Shown here piece by piece: positions 42,871 through 51,096 of a stretch of DNA of 64,000 nucleotides; position 1 is the stretch's first letter; every line of letters begins with the position of its first letter. A program made the translations under genes and the position numbers. Under the pieces are notes generated by a model. The model was not told where the DNA came from and did not search any database. It saw only the letters and a program-made list of their open reading frames with translations. Origin of the DNA: Kolteria novifilia (GTDB lineage Bacteria; Planctomycetota; Planctomycetia; Kolteriales; Kolteriaceae); assembly GCA_007748055.1 (NCBI GenBank), contig CP036279.1:1178001-1242000 (forward strand), given 5' to 3'.

Positions 42871-43211
42871 CGGCTGTTCCGCAGTTTCGTTTCCCAGGGC
42901 CCTTGGCTATTTCGTTTCTCATGGCGTCCCGGTTCGCTTCCCCATAAACCAACCGATGAAAATGTCGATCGAAGTCTCGCGATTTCTCATCGTGCTCCCC
43001 GGCGGGCTCGGCTTGGGAGAAGGAGGGGGCTTCTTCCGAAGCTCGGACGACCGCCGTTCGAGGGCGATCGAACGCGTTTGAAGAGAAGGCCGACCCTTCG
43101 AAAGCCGACCCCCCTGTAGTCCCCTTCGACGAGGGGGGACGTTGAGAGCGAGCCCCTTGGACAAAGGGTGACGTTGAGTATCGTTGACGACAAAACGGCC
43201 GGAGATGCAAG
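42871..43211. other. Divergent intergenic region upstream of holA
   Basis: About 340 bp. It contains two hairpins of the CCCCTTG...CAAGGGG family (listed) and otherwise no gene. It should hold the holA promoter near 43170-43200 and that of the EEP gene near 42880-42950; I could not pick them by eye. Confidence 0.55.
43121..43168. repeat. Two 32-bp-spaced CCCCTT(C/G)GAC hairpins
   Basis: CCCCTTCGACGAGGGG (43121-43136) and CCCCTTGGACAAAGGG (43153-43168), each followed by ACGTTGAG. They are diverged members of the 1201-1278 and 12534 hairpin family. The second lies about 44 bp before the holA start. Confidence 0.65.
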
Positions 43212-44216
43212 GTGCCCGTTTCGAGCACGGACTTTCTGAAGCGAAAACAAAAGGATCCCGTGACGGCGATCTACGTCGTCTTCGGCGACGAGACCTTCCT
43301 GCACCGACAGGTCGTCGATCAGATCCGCCAACTCGCTCTCGGGGACGATCCCGACGACTTGACCTACGCGGTCCACGACGGCAAACAGGCCGCCATCGCC
43401 GACGTGCTCGATGACCTCTTCACGCCCCCCTTTCTCGGCGATCGCCGTCTGGTTCACGTCGAGGAGGGGGAACCCTTCATCTCTCAACATCGCGACGCCC
43501 TCGAACGCTACGCCAAGTCTCCCTCGGAGTGCGGCGTCCTGTTGCTCGAGGCGAAGACCTGGCGGAGCAACACGAAGCTTGCCAAGGCGATCGAAAAAGA
43601 CTTCATCGCGGTCGACGCGTCGGCCCCCAAGGCGTGGCACGTGCCGGACTGGGTCGTTCGCTGGTCCAGGGATCACTACAAGAAACAGCTCGATCGCGAG
43701 ACCGCCGCGTGGCTGGTGGAACTGGCCGGCACGGAACTAGGGCAACTCGATCAGGAATTGGCGAAGCTGACGACCTACGTGGGCGAGGCGCCGGCGATCA
43801 GCATCGACGCGGTCAACAAACTCGTCGCGGGGACTCGGACCGAGACCGCGTTCAAGCTCTTAGACATGGTGCTCGGCGGTGAAGCTTCCCGAGCGATCGA
43901 ACTGCTCGACCGGATGCTCGTCGCGGGGGAATCGCCGGTTTCGATCCTCGCGATGGCGACGGCACAACTCCGCAAATTGACGCGGGCGGCGCGCGAGGCG
44001 GTCGCGGGAGTCCCGCTCGAGAGCGCGATCAAGAATGCCGGGATTCCGCCCTTTGCTGTTCAAAAGTCCGCGACGCAGCTTCGCCGGTTGGGTCGCAAGC
44101 GGATGGCCCATCTCTATCGTCGCCTGCTGCGGGCCGACCTGGATATCAAGGGGGGGACGGCACTCGCCCCTCGAGCCGTGCTGGAGCGATTTCTCCTCGA
44201 TCTGGCCCGGACATAG
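43212..44216 (+). CDS. holA: DNA polymerase III delta subunit
   Basis: A 334-residue clamp-loader subunit that opens the beta sliding clamp. Features of the HolA family are IYVVFGDETFLHRQVVDQIR at the start of the first domain, 'DDLFTPPFLGDRRLVHVEE' (the usual 'tpslFg.rRlV.v.' strand), LVELAGTELGQLDQELAKL and the C-terminal helical domain with ILAMATAQLRKL and YRRLLRADLDIKGG. Translation begins at a GTG (43212) preceded by GGAGA at 7-11 nt, and no better ATG exists. The gene is single and followed by a 311-nt gap. As in most bacteria, delta is poorly conserved, but the spread of motifs is convincing. Confidence 0.92.
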   Translation: MPVSSTDFLKRKQKDPVTAIYVVFGDETFLHRQVVDQIRQLALGDDPDDLTYAVHDGKQAAIADVLDDLFTPPFLGDRRLVHVEEGEPFISQHRDALERYAKSPSECGVLLLEAKTWRSNTKLAKAIEKDFIAVDASAPKAWHVPDWVVRWSRDHYKKQLDRETAAWLVELAGTELGQLDQELAKLTTYVGEAPAISIDAVNKLVAGTRTETAFKLLDMVLGGEASRAIELLDRMLVAGESPVSILAMATAQLRKLTRAAREAVAGVPLESAIKNAGIPPFAVQKSATQLRRLGRKRMAHLYRRLLRADLDIKGGTALAPRAVLERFLLDLART

Positions 44217-44527
44217 GGGCATTGGCTCGGTTTCGACGACGCGATCACCTGGTTGTGGTGCGATAGATGCAGATTCGGTCTCTGGCACCAGGGAGGCCGC
44301 CTGCCGGGGAGCTGATGTCGCTTGCAACGGAGCGGGAAGAACGTCAGGATGGTGCGTCCCAAAGACCTCACGGAGCGTGCGGGGCCGGAACGTGGTTTGA
44401 GTGCGTATGGCCTGTTGAGTGACCACGGTCTTTGAGGAGATCGTGCCCGAAGGATGTTCTCCCAGTCTGGAACATCGGTTCTCGCGGGGCCGTTGCCGCC
44501 CATCAACTAGCAAGTAAGTGATTCGAT
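44217..44527. other. Intergenic region between holA and the LacI-type regulator
   Basis: 311 bp, ordinary composition, with no repeat family member, no gene and no clear promoter or operator found by eye. A LacI operator palindrome, if present, would be expected here. Confidence 0.5.
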
Positions 44528-45562
44528 ATGGCTCAAGACAAGCCGACGCGGCTAATTGACATCGCCGAGCGAGCGGGAGTTTCGCGCGTCGTCGTCGGAC
44601 AGGTGCTCAATCGTTCCGGCGGGGCGAACGTTCGTATTTCCGAGGAGACCCGCAAGCGGGTGCTCAAGATCGCTCGGCAGATGAACTATCGTCCCAACCG
44701 TGCCGCTCAGCAGTTGCGCGGGAAGCGGACCCACCTACTAGGGCTGATTCTCGATACCGTGAATCTTCCGGTCTTTTCCGCCCGACTCGCGAAGATTGAG
44801 GGGGAGGCCCACCAGCGAGGCTACCGGCTCGTCGTCGGGCAGTCGCACCACGACCCGGAGTCCGTTCAAGAGTACTTGCACGACTTCGTTGATCGGGGTG
44901 TCGAGGGCGTCCTTTGCCTCTTCGACTTGATGCGCGGCTATCGCGAAGAGCTCAAGCCGGTCTTCAAGGGGTGTCCGCACGTCGTCTTCCACGCCGCGGC
45001 GGTCGGCGCCGGTCATGGGTGCGTGCGCGTCGACACCGCCCAAGGGATGGGGATGATCATTGACCATCTCGTCGAACGGGGAAGGAAGCGAATCGGCCTG
45101 GAGTTGTGGTCGCCGAGCGACGAATTGATGCAGGTTCGCAGTCGCGCCTTTGAGGAATCGCTCAAGCGACACGGGATGCGTCCCCTTAAAAAGCGGACGT
45201 GGACGTCGCCTTCCGAGGCGCAGAAGCCCGATCAAGCGATGCTCGACGACTGCATCGACAAGCTTGTCGTCAAAGGGGAAGCCGACGCGATTGTTTGCTC
45301 CAACGACGTTTGGGCGGTGCGGCTGATCCAGCGTCTTCGTCGCCGGGGGCTTTCCGTGCCCGGGGATGTCGCGGTGACCGGGTACGACAACCTCGAGATG
45401 GCCGAGATTGTCGAACCGTCGCTGACCACGATCGACCAATGTCACGATGACTACGCCAAGGCGGCGCTCGATCTTCTGGAAGAATCGATGGCTGGGAAGA
45501 TGACCCCCAACCGCCGCATCAAGACGATTTCGCCGCGATTGGTGGTACGCGAATCGACGTAG
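44528..45562 (+). CDS. LacI-family transcriptional regulator
   Basis: A 344-residue repressor/activator. The N-terminal helix-turn-helix is TRLIDIAERAGVSRVVVGQV (8-27), followed by the hinge helix MNYRPNRAAQQLRGKRT, where the conserved 'YrPn..Ar.Lr' lies. The ligand domain of the periplasmic-binding fold starts at LLGLILDTVNLPVFSARLAK and runs through VRVDTAQGMGMIIDHLVERG, a stretch usual in sugar-binding members, to AIVCSNDVWAVRLIQ and VTGYDNLEMAEIVEPSLTTI. The second helix carries VVVGQVLNRSGG rather than the common 'tVSrvLN', implying altered operator choice. No sugar operon is adjacent, so it is a distant regulator, perhaps of sugar or carboxylate genes. Confidence 0.93.
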   Translation: MAQDKPTRLIDIAERAGVSRVVVGQVLNRSGGANVRISEETRKRVLKIARQMNYRPNRAAQQLRGKRTHLLGLILDTVNLPVFSARLAKIEGEAHQRGYRLVVGQSHHDPESVQEYLHDFVDRGVEGVLCLFDLMRGYREELKPVFKGCPHVVFHAAAVGAGHGCVRVDTAQGMGMIIDHLVERGRKRIGLELWSPSDELMQVRSRAFEESLKRHGMRPLKKRTWTSPSEAQKPDQAMLDDCIDKLVVKGEADAIVCSNDVWAVRLIQRLRRRGLSVPGDVAVTGYDNLEMAEIVEPSLTTIDQCHDDYAKAALDLLEESMAGKMTPNRRIKTISPRLVVREST

Positions 45563-45594
45563 TTCCGCCAGCGTGAAGCGACGACCTTTTCCCA

Positions 45595-45621
45595 GGGGGG
45601 CAACATCACGCGATGCCCCCC
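45595..45621. terminator. GGGGGGCA...TGCCCCCC hairpin between convergent genes
   Basis: An 8-bp perfect stem with an 11-nt loop, lying midway between the stops of the LacI-type gene (45562) and the small protein gene (45638). Neither strand shows a T-run after the stem, so a classical intrinsic terminator is not proven. The position suits a bidirectional transcription end. Confidence 0.4.
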
Positions 45622-45637
45622 GAGCTTATCCTGCGGG

Positions 45638-45889
45638 TTACTCCACGATGTCATCTTCGTGGGGATCGACCTCGTGAGCGGTCTCCCTGGCTTCTTCGAC
45701 TCCCTCCTCGACACCTTCCTTGACGGAATGACCGATCTTCTTGGCTCCCTCAACGGCCTCTTGCGTCGCCTCGGCGGCTTTGTTCTTGTCGAACTGAACG
45801 CCGATGGTGTCGTCGTCGTTTTGGAAGGTCAAAATCCCGACGAACGCCAACAGGACGACGATGATTCCGGTGATCAGCAAGATACGCAT
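45638..45889 (-). CDS. Small single-pass membrane protein
   Basis: An 83-residue protein: one N-terminal transmembrane helix (MRILLITGIIVVLLAFVGILTF), then a highly charged helical tail with many Glu and Lys (EATQEAVEGAKKIGHSVKEG), ending in acidic residues. The amphipathic repeat with spacing of three to four resembles stress-related helical proteins such as YtxH-like ones, but no family is certain. GAGAGAGAATC lies directly before the ATG. Good codon bias and the clear membrane helix support it as a real gene. Confidence 0.72.
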   Translation of the reverse strand: MRILLITGIIVVLLAFVGILTFQNDDDTIGVQFDKNKAAEATQEAVEGAKKIGHSVKEGVEEGVEEARETAHEVDPHEDDIVE

Positions 45890-46205
45890 GATTCTCTCTC
45901 CTCTTCACAAAGGGCGGGCGGTGCCGAGCGTGTCGGTTGGCCCGCGTGAGTTCCGTTCAACGAGCACCCCGTTCCATTCCGCCTGAGACGGGAGAGGGAC
46001 CGAGGGGCTCGTCATGGTTGAGCCGGCGTGAAGGAGAGACGCACAGGGCGTGCCAATGCCCGAGATGGGCTCCAGAGGCTGGATTTTGGGGCGTTTGGGC
46101 CCGGAATCGGTCCAAAAATGTTCGATTCCGAGCCAAATTGGTTGCGAATCGGTCAGAAACGGACGAGTTCCGTCGCGAATCGCGGGAAAGGGGCGCGATC
46201 GGGAC
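45890..46205. other. Intergenic region with GGAATCGGTC repeats
   Basis: 316 bp between two minus-strand genes. It contains imperfect repeats (see 46098-46170) and otherwise no recognisable gene. Confidence 0.55.
46098..46170. repeat. Imperfect AATCGGTC..AAA tandem repeat shared with 8.7 kb
   Basis: Two to three diverged units: GGAATCGGTCCAAAAATG, TTCGATTCCGAGCC and GCGAATCGGTCAGAAACGG. The stretch from 46109 matches 8705-8735 (AATCGGTCCAAAA.TG.TCGATT.CGAGC) on the same strand. At 8.7 kb the repeat enters a protein tail; here it is intergenic. Confidence 0.5.
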
Positions 46206-47276
46206 TCAGTTCCGCGCGGCGGTCCCGGCGGCGACTTTGGCCCCATCCTTCTCGTCCAAGAGGGCCGCGAGCCGACTCGACGCCTCGGCCCGAGCCTTCT
46301 TGATCAGCGGCGCGAGTTCGACGGGGGCTCCCTTCTTCTCCTTGGAGATGTCGGCCGCCTCGCAGAAGGCGATGATCTCGATCGTCTCTTCCGCGGGAAC
46401 GGGGACCTCGCCGGAGCGCCACATTTTCACGATCTCAACCATGAGCGGGCGATAGCCGTCGAAACGACTCAGCGGCAGGATCTTTTTCTCGGTGAACGCC
46501 ACCGCGCCATAGCCCCGCGCCCCTTGTTTAAGGCCTCGAAAGACCCCGAGCCGACCGTCGGTCCAGGTCCCCACGACGACATCCTGGTCCTTGTTGACGA
46601 AGCGCCGGACCGTCTTGCAGCCGGTGCCCATCATGGTGAAGAGGGGCTCGACTCCGTGAATGCCGTACCAGAGCAAGTCGGGGTGGGTCGGGTCCATCGA
46701 CTGGGGGCTCCAGGTGTCGGCGCCGAGGACCTTGCCGTACTTGCCCGTCCGAACCGCGTCGGCTCCCTGAAGATACCGCAGGGAGGAGGAACTGAAGACC
46801 GGCGTCTTGAAGCGTTTGGCGGCTTCGAAGATCGCGATCGTGTCGGCCAGCGACGCGGCGACCGGCTTGTCGATGAAGACCGGCTTGCCGGCCTTTAGCA
46901 CGGGAAGGGCCTGTTCCAAATGGGGTCGGCCGTCGTTGGTCTCGAGGAGGACAACGTCGACTTGGTCGACCAGGTCGGGAATGGACGGGACGATCGCGAC
47001 GCCCATCTCCTTGAGGATCTCGGTGTACTTGGGCACGCGGGAGACGCTCGACTCGATGTCGGGGCTCCCCTTGGGATAGGCGGCGACGACGCGGAAGCCG
47101 GAGACGTCCTTGGCGGCCTTGGGGTCGTTGAGGATCTTGGCGAACGCGGGGGCGTGGGAGGTATCGAGGCCGATGATGCCGACACGGACCGGTTTGGCAT
47201 CGTCGGCGTGGGCGAATCCACCGAGGGCGAGGAGTGTGAGGCAGGCGGCGAGCAGACGCGGGGGACGTAGAGGCAT
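46206..47276 (-). CDS. Exported Gfo/Idh/MocA family oxidoreductase
   Basis: A 356-residue protein. An N-terminal signal peptide (LLAACLTLLALGGFAHA) directs export, with the mature domain starting at KPVRVGIIGLDTSHAPAFAK. The Rossmann loop is GIIGLDTSHA rather than GxGxxG. KPVFIDKPVAASLADT takes the place of the usual EKP motif (IDKP), and TWSPQSMDPTHPDLLWYGIHGVEPLF carries the conserved His region. Such secreted members are common in planctomycetes and presumably act on sugars or derivatives in the periplasm; the substrate is unknown. I chose the ATG at 47276 because GGAG stands 7 nt upstream; the ATG at 47288 adds four residues. Confidence 0.88.
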   Translation of the reverse strand: MPLRPPRLLAACLTLLALGGFAHADDAKPVRVGIIGLDTSHAPAFAKILNDPKAAKDVSGFRVVAAYPKGSPDIESSVSRVPKYTEILKEMGVAIVPSIPDLVDQVDVVLLETNDGRPHLEQALPVLKAGKPVFIDKPVAASLADTIAIFEAAKRFKTPVFSSSSLRYLQGADAVRTGKYGKVLGADTWSPQSMDPTHPDLLWYGIHGVEPLFTMMGTGCKTVRRFVNKDQDVVVGTWTDGRLGVFRGLKQGARGYGAVAFTEKKILPLSRFDGYRPLMVEIVKMWRSGEVPVPAEETIEIIAFCEAADISKEKKGAPVELAPLIKKARAEASSRLAALLDEKDGAKVAAGTAARN

Positions 47277-47494
47277 GGTGAACTCCATGGTGATCTTGTG
47301 GAGATGTCACGTGACATCATAATCGGGCTGCCGCCGGGGTCAAGCGCCTTTCGCCCCGAGTGACGCAATCGGCGCCCCCTCCCGACCCGCAACGATCACC
47401 CCCGGACACCAATTGGCCCCTTGCCCCGCGGTGGGATTCTCCGCTAGACTCTCTCTTGGGGACCGATTCCATTCTTGCTAGGGGGGACGCCGCC

Positions 47495-48430
47495 GTGACA
47501 CGGAGGCCGCGCGTTGGGTTTACACTCGTTGAACTACTCGTCGTCATCGCCATCATCGGCGTGCTGGTCGGGCTCCTCTTACCCGCCGTCCAGCAGGCCC
47601 GCGAAGCGGCGCGACGTGCCCAGTGTACCGCGCGGATGAAACAATTGGGCGTCGCACTCCACAACTATCACGATGCCCACGGCGTTCTTCCCCCGGGGCA
47701 ATTCCAGGATGCAGGCAACACCATCGGCAGCACTACCGCCCAAAAGGGCAAGGGCCGCTATTGCTGGATGCAACTCCTCTTGCCCTACATCGATCAGATG
47801 GCTCTCTATGACCAGGTCTCCCCCCAGTTCGACGGCCAAACCGCTTCGTGGACTTGGGATGGACGCGAGAAGGTCGTCGAAACACTCCTGTGTCCCTCCG
47901 ATCCCGCGAGCCCCAAGGTCGGCGGCGGCGTGTTCCAGGGGAACTTCCTGCTCAGTCACGGCGGCGGGAGCTTTCGCACGAGCAGTTCCGCCACCAACGG
48001 ACACAACCTCGACGGCCTCTTCTACGTCATCTCCTCGGTCCGGTTCGCCGATATCGAGGACGGGACCGCCAATACCCTCGCCGGCAGCGAGATCATTCAG
48101 GTTCCCCTCGGCGTCGATGGCGGAAGTGACCGACGCGGCCGCTACTACACCTGCCAGCACGGCAACTGCACCCTCGCGGCTCGCGACACGCCCAACACGA
48201 CTCTCGCCGACCAGCAGTACTCCGGTCGCTTCTACGACTACGAGCCCTTCGCTCCCGCGGCCGTCGCGACCAGTGGCTACTATCGGACCGGAGCCCGCAG
48301 CTTCCATCCGGGAGGCGTCAATGCCCTGGTCGCCGATGGAGCGGTGCGGTTCATTTCCAACAGCATCAGCAAGACGACGTGGAACCGCTTTGGCGATCGC
48401 GGCGATGGTCAGATCCTCGGCGATCTGTAG
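47495..48430 (+). CDS. DUF1559 domain prepilin-like protein
   Basis: A 311-residue type II secretion/pilin-like protein. GFTLVELLVVIAIIGVLVGLLLPAV is a class III signal peptide processed before Phe, followed by the planctomycete-specific QQAREAARRAQCTARMKQLG motif of DUF1559 and NYHDAHGVLPPG. The C-terminal FHPGGVNALVADGAVRFIS matches the 'H-X9-DG' end of this family. Planctomycete genomes carry many copies, so it is a clade marker. The GTG at 47495 is preferred over the ATG at 47360 since the upstream 45 residues are Pro-rich and non-family; a purine-rich GGGGGG lies 8-14 nt upstream. It is followed 50 nt later by a lipoprotein. Confidence 0.93.
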   Translation: MTRRPRVGFTLVELLVVIAIIGVLVGLLLPAVQQAREAARRAQCTARMKQLGVALHNYHDAHGVLPPGQFQDAGNTIGSTTAQKGKGRYCWMQLLLPYIDQMALYDQVSPQFDGQTASWTWDGREKVVETLLCPSDPASPKVGGGVFQGNFLLSHGGGSFRTSSSATNGHNLDGLFYVISSVRFADIEDGTANTLAGSEIIQVPLGVDGGSDRRGRYYTCQHGNCTLAARDTPNTTLADQQYSGRFYDYEPFAPAAVATSGYYRTGARSFHPGGVNALVADGAVRFISNSISKTTWNRFGDRGDGQILGDL

Positions 48431-48480
48431 TCGGGGCGAATGGCGGGGGCGATCATCGAGGCGAAGTCGAGGCGGCGACC

Positions 48481-48888
48481 ATGCGTGGCAAGTGCGTGAT
48501 GCTTGCGGTATTGATGTTGGGGATCGGATGTGGCGGAGCTCCGAGTGGACCGCCGCTCTACGAGGTCAGTGGGACCGTTCGCTTTGAGGGCGAGCTCGTG
48601 CCCGAGGGGGAGATTGCCTTCATCCCCGAACCGGCGGACATCGAATCGGGATCGGTTCAGTCGGCGAAGATCGAAGGGGGGGAGTTCCACGCTCGCGTTA
48701 CCTCCGGTTCCAAGCGAATCGAGATCTACGCTCAGCGTGAAGTCCCTGGGAAGATCGAGGTCCTCGAGGATGGGCGAATGGTGCCGGTCGTCGAGTCCTA
48801 CATTCCGCCGAAGTACAACGAAGCCAGCGAGCTGACCGCCAACGTCACCTCCGAAGACAATCCTCCTCTCTCCTTCGACTTGAAGTAG
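48481..48888 (+). CDS. Small lipoprotein of the planctomycete carboxypeptidase-regulatory-like type
   Basis: A 135-residue lipoprotein with lipobox LGIGC (Cys17) and the Ig-like start YEVSGTVRFEGELVPEGEIAF, which matches the gene at 3758. The end VPVVESYIPPKYNEASELTANV is again the 'iP.kYn..SeLt..V' tail. The paralogues are only distantly similar. The linkage to a DUF1559 gene 50 nt upstream is a repeated planctomycete arrangement. The role is unknown. ATG 48481 begins at the signal sequence. Confidence 0.85.
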   Translation: MRGKCVMLAVLMLGIGCGGAPSGPPLYEVSGTVRFEGELVPEGEIAFIPEPADIESGSVQSAKIEGGEFHARVTSGSKRIEIYAQREVPGKIEVLEDGRMVPVVESYIPPKYNEASELTANVTSEDNPPLSFDLK

Positions 48889-48912
48889 GCTCCGTCGCGA
48901 CCTGATGCTCGC

Positions 48913-48970
48913 GTGCTACTGGCTGCTTGCCAGGCAGCGCCAAAGGCCTGGCGGTACACCAACGCGAATG
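48913..48970. repeat. CTGGCT-hairpin with 'TACACCAACGC' tail
   Basis: GTGCTACTGGCTGCTTGCCAGGCAG is followed by GTACACCAACGCGAATG. It aligns over ~60 bp with 40919-40979 at about 65-70% identity. It lies 25 bp after the lipoprotein stop. Confidence 0.6.
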
Positions 48971-49167
48971 TCACAAACTGGAGACATTTCGACCATCCCG
49001 GCGAGCGGGCTCGTTCCCCGTGGGAATTCGAGTCCGACTTTTCGGTTGCCCGTGCCTCGAAAGGGGCACTATCATCGCTTGGAGCGTCGTGGGGGGGCGG
49101 CGGTTCGCAGCGGTTCCCGCCTCCCCGTCTTCGTTCCTTGCTCGGACCGGCCCGCCGCGGACTCGCC

Positions 49168-49725
49168 ATGAGTGACACGCTTGATCTATGGATGACGGCC
49201 GCGAGCGCGGAGGATGACCAAGAGGCCTTCGCGCGCGTCGTGGAGCGATGTCATCACGTGATCCGGGCGATGCTCCTGCGCGAGACCGCCGATTCGGAAT
49301 TGGCCGACGAGATCGCCCAAGAGGCACTTTGTCGCGCCTGGACTCACCGCCAGCAGTATCGGCCGGGGACGAGCCCCAGGGCTTGGCTCTTGTCGATCGC
49401 CCGCAGCCAACTCGTCGACCATCAGCGCCGCGCCACCCGTGGGCAGAAGCACCTGCGCGAGTTGATTCGTCAGCATCTCTTGCGCTACCGTGATGAGGAT
49501 GTCGAACGCGAGAATTCCGAGGAGCGGGTGCTGGCGCTGCGCGAGTGCCTGGCGAATCTCGGGCAGGAACAGCGTCGCTTGATCGACTTGGTTCACGCCC
49601 AGGGGCTCACCAGCGAGGGGGCGGCCGAAGTGATCGGCATCAAGCCTCCCGCATGCCGTCAACGGCTCTCTCGGCTACAGCGCGCCCTGCGGGGTTGCGT
49701 GGAGAAGCGACTTCAAGCCAACTAG
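49168..49725 (+). CDS. ECF-type RNA polymerase sigma factor
   Basis: A 185-residue sigma-70 family factor. Region 2 has DDQEAFARVVERCHHVIRAML then DEIAQEALCRAWTHRQQY, the usual '..DiaQevf.raw' core-binding and -10 recognition helix, and PRAWLLSIARSQLVDHQRR. Region 4 has LANLGQEQRRLIDLVHAQGL and GAAEVIGIKPPACRQRLSRLQ, the helix-turn-helix for -35 binding. The ATG at 49168 is the natural start; a longer frame upstream overlaps nothing useful. It is followed 51 nt later by a FecR-like membrane protein that probably acts as its regulator. Confidence 0.92.
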   Translation: MSDTLDLWMTAASAEDDQEAFARVVERCHHVIRAMLLRETADSELADEIAQEALCRAWTHRQQYRPGTSPRAWLLSIARSQLVDHQRRATRGQKHLRELIRQHLLRYRDEDVERENSEERVLALRECLANLGQEQRRLIDLVHAQGLTSEGAAEVIGIKPPACRQRLSRLQRALRGCVEKRLQAN

Positions 49726-49776
49726 TGAGAGTTCCCGCCCCTACGGAAACTCCGCTCTCCGGAGCCTTCCATCCTC

Positions 49777-51096
49777 ATGGACCGGTCGCGCGAACAACGA
49801 ATCACGGAACTCGCGACGGGACTGTCGATTGGCGATCTCAGTCAGTCGGAACTCGAGGAACTCCACGATATTCTCGCCAGCGGGGAGGATGCCGAGGAAA
49901 CGGCTCAGATCGTTTGGAAGACCCTCGATCTGTCGCTCGACTTGCAGGCCTCCGTCGGGACCATCTTCCAAGACACTGTTCGCCACCGACTCGACGCGGA
50001 ACGGAGTGCCAGCAGCCAGGGGTTCCTCGACTCCCTCTGGTCGCGCCTTTCCTTCGATCGTCCCAAGCTCCAGGAGATCGTCGTTCCCGATCCACGGCCG
50101 CGACGTCGTCCACGCTGGCTCCCGCTAGCGATTGGGGGGCTGCTGATGCTGATCGGCGTCGCGCTTGTCGCGTGGTGGCCGAAGCGGACGGCTTGGGAGG
50201 CTCCGATCGCCAAGGTCGCGTCCGTGCGTGGGACGACGCGGCACGCCAAGCGAGTGCTCGTCCCCGGGGCCAGCGTCGATCGCCAGCCGATGACGGTTCA
50301 CGAGAAGAGTTGGCTCTCCCTCGTTTGGCCCGAAGGGGACAAGGCGACGATCATCGGCCCGGCGTCGGTCGTGGTTCACCCGCGCGGGCTCTTGTTGCTG
50401 AGTGGACGCGCCTGGATTGAGAACCGGTCCCCCTTCTCGGCGGCGGTGGGGGGTGACTTGGCGGAACTCGAGGAAGGCTCTCAAGTGGCCATCGAGGCCA
50501 ATCAGCAAAGCGGCATCGTTGGGGTGGAGAAGGGGCGGGCTCGCTATCGCGGAGCCGTCATTGAGGCCGAGAAAGCCTACTCGGGAACGGGGAAGCCCTA
50601 TCCGTGGTTGCCGGCGCCCGTGTTCGAGAAGTTGCCCGACGGCTTTCAGGTCGCCGGGTTGGCCGAGATGGCGGACTGGCGGTTTGAGGGTACCATCGAG
50701 TGGGAGTCGGTCGAGGCATCGGTCGAGTTGACCTTGCTCGGCCGTCCCGCCGAGCGGAGCGACTTGCACTTGCGTCTGGAGCCGGGCAAGCTGACGATCC
50801 GAGAGGGAGAACGGGCACCGAGGCTCTTCGAACTGAGCGGGGCGCCGCTGCTGGTGCGCCGACTCGAGATCATTCAGCGCTTCTCCAGCCGCTGGATCGT
50901 TCGGGTCGACGATATCCGATTCGCGGTGGCCGCCCCCGCGTCGGCGACGCGTTTCGTCGGTCGCTGCGAGGGAGGAGCGAGATTGGGGTCGCCGGTCTTC
51001 TCCGCCGGTCCTTCCGGCGCGAGGTTCTCCGAACTGCCGAAGCCGCCGTCCTCAAGGCAAAAGCGAAACCGCACGGGACGCGCGAACCGCGACTAG
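49777..51096 (+). CDS. FecR-like single-pass membrane protein, probable sigma regulator
   Basis: A 439-residue protein. The N-terminal ~100 residues are cytoplasmic and helical (LATGLSIGDLSQSELEELHDIL), consistent with an anti-sigma-like segment. One transmembrane helix (LPLAIGGLLMLIGVALVAWW, ~113-132) follows. The periplasmic part carries FecR features: PGASVDRQPMTVHEKSWLSL, FPEGD-like WPEGDKATIIGPASVVV and LLSGRAWIENRSPF, reminiscent of 'ltlpDGS.v.L...s.l' strands. The C-terminal region lacks a LamG domain often seen in planctomycete partners and ends in a basic tail (RQKRNRTGRANRD). The sigma-FecR pair would sense an envelope signal. The identity of that signal is unknown. Confidence 0.82.
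   Translation: MDRSREQRITELATGLSIGDLSQSELEELHDILASGEDAEETAQIVWKTLDLSLDLQASVGTIFQDTVRHRLDAERSASSQGFLDSLWSRLSFDRPKLQEIVVPDPRPRRRPRWLPLAIGGLLMLIGVALVAWWPKRTAWEAPIAKVASVRGTTRHAKRVLVPGASVDRQPMTVHEKSWLSLVWPEGDKATIIGPASVVVHPRGLLLLSGRAWIENRSPFSAAVGGDLAELEEGSQVAIEANQQSGIVGVEKGRARYRGAVIEAEKAYSGTGKPYPWLPAPVFEKLPDGFQVAGLAEMADWRFEGTIEWESVEASVELTLLGRPAERSDLHLRLEPGKLTIREGERAPRLFELSGAPLLVRRLEIIQRFSSRWIVRVDDIRFAVAAPASATRFVGRCEGGARLGSPVFSAGPSGARFSELPKPPSSRQKRNRTGRANRD

Noticed and set aside
46109-46150. TGTTCGATTCCGAGCC resembling a tRNA T-arm
   Set aside because: No acceptor stem, D-arm or anticodon arm can be formed around it; it belongs to the AATCGGTC repeat. I found no other tRNA-like segment in the window.
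47360-47494. Upstream ATG start for the DUF1559 protein
   Set aside because: It would place 45 Pro-rich residues before the class III signal peptide, whose short basic leader begins at the GTG at 47495.
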